NCBI RefSeq assembly: GCF_004664715.2
Contig: NC_051069.1
Coordinates: 2,050,001 to 2,114,000 of the forward strand
Origin: Peromyscus leucopus
Taxonomy: Eukaryota > Chordata > Mammalia > Rodentia > Cricetidae
Direction: 5' to 3'
Length of the DNA stretch: 64,000 bases
A program made the translations under genes and the position numbers. The notes below the pieces were generated by a model. It worked only from the letters and a program-made list of their open reading frames with translations. It made no database searches and was not told the DNA's origin. The first letter of the stretch is position 1. Each line of letters opens with the position of its first letter. This document shows, one piece after another, positions 10,913 to 64,000 of the stretch.

Positions 10913-11778
10913 ACATGTAAAGTTGAAGAGCCCGAGAAGCCTCGGTATTTGTAGGTGACCGCAGAAGAGATTCACCTGCGGGTAAGAGGACAGTTTAAAA
11001 TTCCGTACTTCATGAAGGACACAAAAAAGGATAATAACCTTTTCCCGGGAAGGACTCAAAAAAAAAAGCTAGCTGTGGAAACTAAGAACAGGGGAGCGTG
11101 GTAAGTGACAACCTAGCGGGTGACACACGCAGGCGCCATGTGTCTATGCGATTCATAAGCTTTGCATTTTCTTTTCTTTTGTTTTTTCGAGACAGGGCTG
11201 TCTGTGCGGCTTAAGCTTTGCACTTCCACTTGCGCTCCTCGGCATGTGAACTTTGGGACTTCAGCATCTTGCCCACACTGCATCTCTTGAACCACCACAA
11301 GCCTTCTGTTTCTAAACCACTGCCAACTCGACCACTGCAGTGCAGCACTTGGACAGCGCCACGATGGGCACAAGCTCCCCGTCTCTGGGTCTGGAAGAGC
11401 CCATCTTCCTTTACAGAACCCTCTCTAAATCCAGTTTTCACTGCTGACCCAGGTCCACCTCTGCTAATTAGACCTAAGTCTTCAGAGATACTCTCGACCC
11501 CTAAATACTCCCAGGTGGGTTTCTCAAGTTTTCTGAACTAGAAAGAGCTGTAACTATGGCAACACGAGGAAAACAGTGTCTGAAAGACGGTTGGGTCCCT
11601 CAGTGTAAGCCAAGACTAGCAACACTCAAAGCTAATTTATTTGTACTGTGGACTGAACATAGGGACTTTTCCACATTGGAAAAGACTTTTACCTACTAAC
11701 CACTAAACATACCCAGCCCTTCAAAGACCTGTAACCTTTTTTGGAATGGTCTATGTAGCCCAGGCTGGGACCACATAC

Positions 11779-11913
<135 letters not shown>

Positions 11914-12044
11914 CAAATACGTTTTAACATTATATATTTGCATGTTCATGTGTGCGTAGATGTGTATGCCGGTATGTGTGTGTGTCTGTGTCTAGATGCA
12001 AGACTGACATTCCAGTATCTTCCTTAATCACTCTCCACCTGTTT

Positions 12045-12165
12045 TTTTGAGACAGGGTTTCATCATGAAACCTTGGCTGGTTTTGAAGTCATGAGGCTTT
12101 CCTGCCTCAGCCCTCCAGAGCGCTGGGATTAGCGGTCTGAGCAACCGCATCTGGAGCTGCACATG
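12045..12165 (-). mobile_element. B1 SINE, antisense (diverged)
   Basis: TTTGAGACAGGGTTTCATCA to GCGCTGGGATTAGCGGTCTG. Confidence 0.65.
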
Positions 12166-12329
12166 CTGTAAGTGCACGCCTATGCCGAGGCCAGAGAAGA
12201 CTTCAGCTGTCAGCTACTGGTCTGCCTTTTTGGCTGGAGACTGACAGGGCTCTCACCGAATCTGCTTTCCCTTAAACTGAAGGACCAGCGAACGCTAGGG
12301 TCAGAGGCACACACAATCATGGTCCACCT

Positions 12330-12418
12330 TTCTACGTGGGTGCTGGGGATTTGAACTTAGGGCCTTCTGATTATAGAGCAAACACTCCTACCCATGAAGC
12401 CATCTTCCCCAGTTCTTC
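12330..12418 (-). mobile_element. B3-like fragment, antisense
   Basis: TACGTGGGTGCTGGGGATTT and the CATGAAGCCATCTTCCCCAG end. Confidence 0.55.
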
Positions 12419-12850
12419 AAAAACTAACTTTTTAATAGCAGTTCAGTACGCTGCGAATGTAACTCCATGCCTAACAGGCAGGAGAACAGTTAAAAACAAA
12501 CAAAAAACTAATCAAGGCAACATTAACAAGCCAAGTGCTTCTGAGATGTCCAAGTGAGGTCTGTGCAAGGCACGGACTGTGCCCTTGGTTGCTTATGAGC
12601 ACCAAAGCCAGCCATGTGCTGGGTCCCTGCTTAGAGGTGAGACATAGCAATGTCACACTGACCCTAGCCACCAACAGGAGCAGGACCCAGTCCACAGCCC
12701 TAGTCAGTGAACACCGAGTGTCAGGAAGCAGGAAACATGGACCACATACACCCACACACACCGCTGTAGGGCTGGACATGGACACTCACAGCTGTAGGGC
12801 AGGAAGGACAGACTGAGAATCCGCTGGATTTGAAAGTGAGCTGCCCTTGA

Positions 12851-12985
12851 GCCTGGCTTGATGGCCCACACCTTTGATCTTAGCGCTCAGGAGGAAGAGG
12901 CAGGTGATCCCCAGAGCAAGCTCCAGGACAGCCAGCTCTACACAGAGAATCCCAGTCTCAGAAACAACAAAAACCAAAGGGGGGG
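12851..12985 (+). mobile_element. B1 SINE
   Basis: GCCTGGCTTGATGGCCCACA head, CAGGACAGCCAGCTCTACAC and a short A/G-rich end. Confidence 0.75.
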
Positions 12986-13704
12986 GGGGTCCCCAGGGAA
13001 CAGACTCCAGAGTCCTCTGGCTGCTTGCAGCCGCTCAGGAGCCTGAAACATCTCCTGCCCCTACATTCGGGCCCAGACACTATCAAGACTTCTCTAAAGA
13101 TGCCACACCTCTAAAGAGGACCATTCCCTCCATCCTTCACTAGGTACGAACAGGCCACTGTCATGACCAAGATCCTCGATGGTCTGGGTTATGGTGGCTA
13201 GTTTCTAACAAAGGGTTAGAGAATTTCTAATACATCCACAATGTGCTATCAACCCTTGACCAGAGCAAAGCTTGCCACATGTCCTAGAACGGAGAGCAAA
13301 TGCTGCCATTTCAGTTCTTACCAAGTCTGCTGCTTGGGACACAGTCACAGGAAGGCTGGAGGACTAACCCCTGAGGCTGCACAAACAGACACACTTCCAA
13401 GGGTGGGTTTTTATTCTCACAAACAGAATCTTGCCACAGACTAACATTACCAAACCTGACTGACTCACCCATCTAGAATCTGGGGTTCTTCCACTTCTCA
13501 GCATTTTCTGGGGAGATGGATAAGACCCCCAACAAGTGTAACTTACCTGCTCAACTGAGTATGACACACTCTTGTGATACAAGGCACATGGACATGGTTC
13601 CCTTCATCTATGGAGCCGTATACCATGCAAACCTGGACAAGTGTACAGCTCCCTATATAAAAATCTACCTTTAGTTTACAGTTAAAAAGCTCCTCAACAC
13701 TTTA

Positions 13705-14255
13705 GCAACTATACAGAATATGAAGGTTTATTTCAAAAAAGATTACATTTTTTTTAACCAGGATACACAGATGCACTTAATGTAACAGTACCTTCTGCAA
13801 AAATAGGTCACATAATACTCCGAAATGCAAGGAACAATCTTATTCTCTAAAAATTAGACAGCAGGCGTCTGAAGCTCAAATAGCCTTCAAAATGGAGGCA
13901 GCAAACACTGGCGACACCCCAGAGCTAGGCCGCAAATGAAACCACTACCACTCGGCTGCAAGTCCCTCCTGTTCACCCAGAGCCAAACCAAACGGCCTCA
14001 GGGCCAAGCCTTTCAATGGGTCTCAGTGCTGCAAGAAAAAAGTTGAATGATACACAAAACTATGAAAAGTTTCAACAGAACTATTTAAACATCTTCTCTA
14101 AAATTGAGAAAAGCAATCATGTTAAATTTTTTAAAAAAGAAAACAACAGTCAGATAGAGCTCTCAAGCAGTCAGAGGTCCTCCTCATAAGTAGTCAAGTA
14201 AAGTTTACAGGAGATCTCAATAAATTATCTTGAAGCCACGGCAGGAAGCTTGTGT
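13705..14255 (-). other. Sltm: Sltm 3' UTR (inferred extent)
   Basis: Repeat-poor A/T-rich sequence between the TGA and a minus-strand AATAAA. The cleavage position is inferred at 15-30 nt past the signal. Longer isoforms cannot be excluded. Confidence 0.7.
13727..13732 (-). terminator. Sltm: Sltm poly(A) signal AATAAA
   Basis: Reads TTTATT on the plus strand. It is the first canonical hexamer I found downstream of the stop codon. A G/T-containing stretch (AGTGTTGAGG on the minus strand) follows it. Confidence 0.7.
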
Positions 14256-60817
<46,562 letters not shown>

Positions 60818-60981
60818 TTTGGGAAAGCAGCGCGCTGCCGAGGCAGCGAGTGGGCTGCAGGGCGGCGGCGGCGGAGGAGGAGGCAGCGGCGGTGGAGGCG
60901 GTGGCCGCGGCAGCACCAACTTCCAACCCGGGGCCGGGCGGCCAGCGGCGCCGCGCTACGCTGCGCACAATGAGCCGCTGA

Positions 60982-61010
60982 CCACGCCCCCCCGCGGGGA
61001 CCACGCCCCC
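60982..61010. promoter_or_regulatory. Paired GC-box/KLF-like motifs
   Basis: Two CCACGCCCC motifs about 20 bp apart (from 60982 and 61001), 165-195 bp upstream of the start codon. SP/KLF binding is inferred. Confidence 0.45.
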
Positions 61011-61059
61011 CGGCCCGCAGCCCCAGCGCAACCTGCAGCAGCGGCACCCGGATGACGGG

Positions 61060-61071
61060 TGCGCGTGCGCA
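61060..61071. promoter_or_regulatory. NRF1-like palindrome
   Basis: TGCGCGTGCGCA differs from the NRF1 consensus (YGCGCAYGCGCR) at one position and lies in the CpG island about 245 bp upstream of the ATG. A plausible core promoter site. Confidence 0.45.
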
Positions 61072-61237
61072 CTGAGCAAGCATGGCGGGGGCGGAGCTCT
61101 GAACGACTAGCGGCGCTGCCCCTGGCGTGGGCCCCGGACCTTCCAGCGCGTCCGACCGCACAGCTGTCCTTTGCACCGGCGGTCCCCACCTCTCCATTAA
61201 CCATCTTCTCTTCGCGTCCCGCATCTGGAGCCACCGC

Positions 61238-61243
61238 CACGTG
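61238..61243. promoter_or_regulatory. E-box CACGTG
   Basis: A canonical CACGTG (USF/MYC-type) within the CpG island, 420 bp upstream of the start codon. Its function is not shown. Confidence 0.35.
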
Positions 61244-62044
61244 AGAGGCACCCCAGAGTACAGAGAGTAGGCGCGTATCTCCACCGTAGCGAAGGGGGGC
61301 GTGTACGCACGCCAAGCCTCCCCGGAAGAAGCACGGAGTCATCGCGGAAAGGTGGTCGGGGTACACCAGGGAACCTGGGTCGCCGGGTTCCGCCCCCGAA
61401 CGCCCAGAGAAACCTCCTGAGGCTGCGAGCCCCGGGGACCTGTAGGACACTGCCCACTGGCTCTCCCAGGAGACAGTGTCACGCTGCGACATCCTGAAGT
61501 TTAGTTCGTTCTAGGGCTGCCCCTGAAAACCACCAAAAAAACGTCCTCTCCGTGTTGGCCTGTTTGCCCATCCACCCTGGTGGACGTGACGGCTCAATGA
61601 AATTGTTCACAAAAAGAGATTAGTTTTTAAGTACTTGTTTCTCTGATCCTGTGCCGTGTGTGCTGTCTTGCGCCCTCAGCATTTAGAATGTCAAGGACAG
61701 GGGCCTCTTTATGGAGAACCAGCCTGTACTAGTGAGTGTCTCTTCGTAATTTTAGTCAGGATTATGAATCATCACAACATAAGCATTTATGGAATAAACT
61801 GAAAGTTTGATAAAGTTAAGTAGGATACACAAGAACTGGACTAACGCTTACTGGTGGTGGGTTTTGTTTGTTTGCGTCCTTATTTTTACCCCTTTCTCCA
61901 ATTTCCTGCTTTTAAAACTTAAATTGATGAGGTGTAACTGACTTTGGGTTGCCTTTTCTGATGCAATTAGCTCAAATGGAGGAAAACCGGACGTTATAAA
62001 AAGCATACCTGACAGTTCGGTATTTCTTTGTGGCTTTCTTTTTC

Positions 62045-62047
62045 TAT

Positions 62048-62078
<31 letters not shown>

Positions 62079-62080
62079 TT
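62045..62080. repeat. (TTTA)n tetranucleotide repeat
   Basis: About nine TTTA units at the edge of an antisense B1. Confidence 0.95.
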
Positions 62081-62084
62081 CCGG

Positions 62085-62212
62085 ATTCAGGGTTTCTCTG
62101 TGTAGACCCGGTTGTCCTGGAACTCACTGTGTAAGCCCTGGTTGGCCTGGAACTCACAGAGATCCCCCTGCCTCCTGAGTGTTGGGATTATAAGCGTGCA
62201 CTCCCGCTGCCC
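62085..62212 (-). mobile_element. B1 SINE, antisense
   Basis: TCAGGGTTTCTCTGTGTAGA, GTTGTCCTGGAACTCACTGT, TGGGATTATAAGCGTGCACT. Confidence 0.85.
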
Positions 62213-62264
62213 TTCTGTCTTTATGGCTTTTAAGGAACTCTCGGATATAACAACCCCCATAGTC

Positions 62265-62400
62265 CCTCCCAACTCTGTGAGGTAAATCTCCCAGATGCCT
62301 GAAGAGATGAAATGACTTACAAAAGTTCCCGTGGCTTGTGTGTGGCAGAGCTGTGCTAGTATCCAAACCTCCTGATCCTGGGTTCAACTGTCTTAATCTA
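62265..62400 (-). mobile_element. MIR fragment, antisense
   Basis: AGATGAAATGACTTACAAAA followed by GGCAGAGCTGTGCTAGTATC resembles the antisense MIR core and 5' part. Confidence 0.55.
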
Positions 62401-63224
62401 CAAATGGGTTTCACACTCACAGGATTTTAGAATTCAAAGGTTCTTAATCTTCCAGACCAATTGCACCTCACTCCATCCCTTCACAGTAAATTAAGATGTT
62501 GAGTTTTGCTTAAGGGCCAACACCTATTGTCCATGTTTGCAGTAAACCTTAGGTTTTATTCTATCATTGTTCTCCCTCTTCCGGATCATCTTCTGTGGAT
62601 ACTTTTAACCAGGGATCTAATTACTAACTCCACATTAATGATATATTCAAAGGGAATGAATTTTTATCCAGCTGTTTCCTTCTAAGGGGAAAAAAGACCT
62701 CTAATAATGGAGTAATCTTGGAAATCTGTGTATTCTCATCTGTTACCTTGAGAAAGATTTCACTTTCCAAAATACAGAGAGTGCTTACCATGAATCTGGT
62801 AAGGAGTAAATAACAGATTATCTTCAGTTCTCAGGAAGTTACCTGCTCTTCCCTATTCGAAAGAACACTGTGGTGAAAATAAAAGCAATGAGATAAAAAT
62901 GACCAGAGACACGACAAACATACTGTATGTTTATTATTTGAGTCGTGGCTCAAAGAAAGGGGCAATAGTAAAGGGACAGTTGGAGCCAACTGATTAGATT
63001 TTGTCATCCCATAAATGTTAAACGTGTGGAACAGAATAGGATTTTGTGGAGAGCCCCTAGTGGAAGTAGATGATGTTATCGTGCCTGCAATGTATTTGCA
63101 AATAATTGGAGAAAGACAAAAATGACATTATGCTGGCAATCAAAAAAATGTGGTAAGATGTTAACAGTTAGGGGAAACAAGTTTGGTAAAGTGTTATTTA
63201 GTCAGATGAAAAGCAAAGGACTGT

Positions 63225-63300
63225 GCTGCCTGGAGATGATGCTCAGTGGTAGAGTGCTTGCCAAACATACCCGAAGCCCCAGGCTTGATCCCCAGTGAAG
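63225..63300 (+). mobile_element. ID-element SINE
   Basis: GCTCAGTGGTAGAGTGCTTG and CCCAGGCTTGATCCCCAG are the ID A- and B-box regions. Confidence 0.8.
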
Positions 63301-63368
63301 CCAAGCGTGTAAAGTTATTCATTATATACTGTTCAAGTTTTTTTTAAAAAAAAAAAAAAAGTTTCAGG

Positions 63369-63525
63369 GCCAGGTGATGGTAGCACACGCCTTTAATCCC
63401 AGCACTCAGGAGGCAGGGGCAGGTGGATCTCTGAGTTTGAGGCCAACCTGTTCTACAGTGCAAGTTCCAGGAAAGGCTCCAAAAGTACACAGAGACCCTG
63501 TCTCAAAAAAAAATAAAAAAATAAA
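63369..63525 (+). mobile_element. B1 SINE
   Basis: GCCAGGTGATGGTAGCACAC to ACACAGAGACCCTGTCTCAA, A-rich tail. Confidence 0.9.
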
Positions 63526-63587
63526 AAATAGTAAGTTGAGGGCCAACAAGATGGCATTTGCTAAGTGACCTAGTGGCCTGAAAACTC

Positions 63588-63724
63588 GAGACAGGGTTTC
63601 TCTGTGTAGCTTTGCGCCTTTTCCTGGAACTCACTTGGTAGCCCAGGCTGGCCTCCAACTCACAGAGATCCGCCTGGCTCTGCCTCCCGAGTGCTGGGAT
63701 TAAAGGCGTGCGCCATCACCACCC
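63588..63724 (-). mobile_element. B1 SINE, antisense, young, lacking its A tail
   Basis: Near-consensus B1 that starts directly at GAGACAGGGTTTC, with no T-run. A 13-bp duplication GGCCTGAAAACTC lies at 63575-63587 and 63725-63737. Confidence 0.95.
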
Positions 63725-63829
63725 GGCCTGAAAACTCTTCTAAAGGTGGAGGTAAAGAAGAGACTCCAAAAAATTGACCTTCACAAGTGCTCCATGGCTC
63801 GGGCACCCCCATGCATTCAAGACACACAC

Positions 63830-63852
63830 ACACAATAATAATAATAATAAAT
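63830..63852. repeat. (ATA)n simple repeat
   Basis: AATAATAATAATAATAATAA after a short CA run. Confidence 0.9.
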
Positions 63853-63857
63853 ACAAT

Positions 63858-64000
63858 TTGTTTACATAGTAACTCACTATGTATGTAGCCCTAGCTGGCC
63901 TGGAACTCTATGTAGACCAGGTAGACTTAGAACTCATAGAAATATGCCTGCTTCTGCCTCCTGAGAGCTGGGGTTAAAGGTATATACCACCATGCCAGGC
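63858..64000 (-). mobile_element. B1 SINE, antisense, at the window edge
   Basis: GTAGCCCTAGCTGGCCTGGA to TAAAGGTATATACCACCATG; may continue past the window. Confidence 0.8.

Larger units (their letters stand above)
61491..64000. other. Upstream intergenic region
   Basis: AT-rich sequence upstream of the Sltm promoter with a few SINEs and a MIR-like fragment. The stretches 61500-62040 and 62420-63220 contain nothing I can recognise. Confidence 0.7.

Noticed and set aside
13725..13760. Second Sltm poly(A) site suggested by the nearby A/T-run
   Set aside because: The T-run at 13748-13756 has no hexamer of its own; only the AATAAA at 13727-13732 is supported.

Overview
This is rodent nuclear DNA, most probably from a cricetid (hamster, vole or deer-mouse group). 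It is dense in B1, B2, B3/B4 and ID SINEs. Many B1 copies carry the form I associate with cricetids, whose antisense strand contains 'tagctttgcgcctttcctgg'. There is also an LTR-like repeat near 9.8-10.2 kb that I associate with the same group. The family assignment rests on recognition of repeat types, not on a search.

The window holds one complete protein-coding gene on the minus strand: Sltm (SAFB-like transcription modulator). I could assemble 21 coding exons from the start codon in a CpG island (60817) to the stop codon (14256). The exons sum to 3111 nt, giving 1036 residues plus stop, with compatible phases at every junction. The protein has an N-terminal SAP DNA-binding domain, an acidic middle, one RRM, a long Arg/Glu coiled-coil region and an Arg/Gly/Ser-rich tail, as expected for the SAFB/SLTM family. 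The 3' UTR probably ends just past an AATAAA at 13727-13732.

Layout: 1 to about 2085 is low-repeat sequence ending in a plus-strand AATAAA. It is plausibly the end of the 3' UTR of a convergent upstream gene; synteny suggests MINDY2, which is not proven here. From 2086 to 13700 is intergenic sequence packed with SINEs, microsatellites and LTR-type repeats. From 13700 to 60817 is Sltm. From 60340 to 61490 is the CpG-island promoter, and from 61490 to 64000 is upstream intergenic sequence.

I see no undescribed biological system. The most interesting items are structural: an ERV-type solo LTR that split a B3 element, a chimeric B2/B1 insertion in intron 20, a 10-bp minisatellite beside exon 20, an intronic CAG/CTG triplet run, a NAGNAG tandem acceptor at exon 18, weak donors after exons 2 and 4, a stop-free leader in frame with the Sltm start, and fossil MIR, L2 and MER5A elements inside introns.
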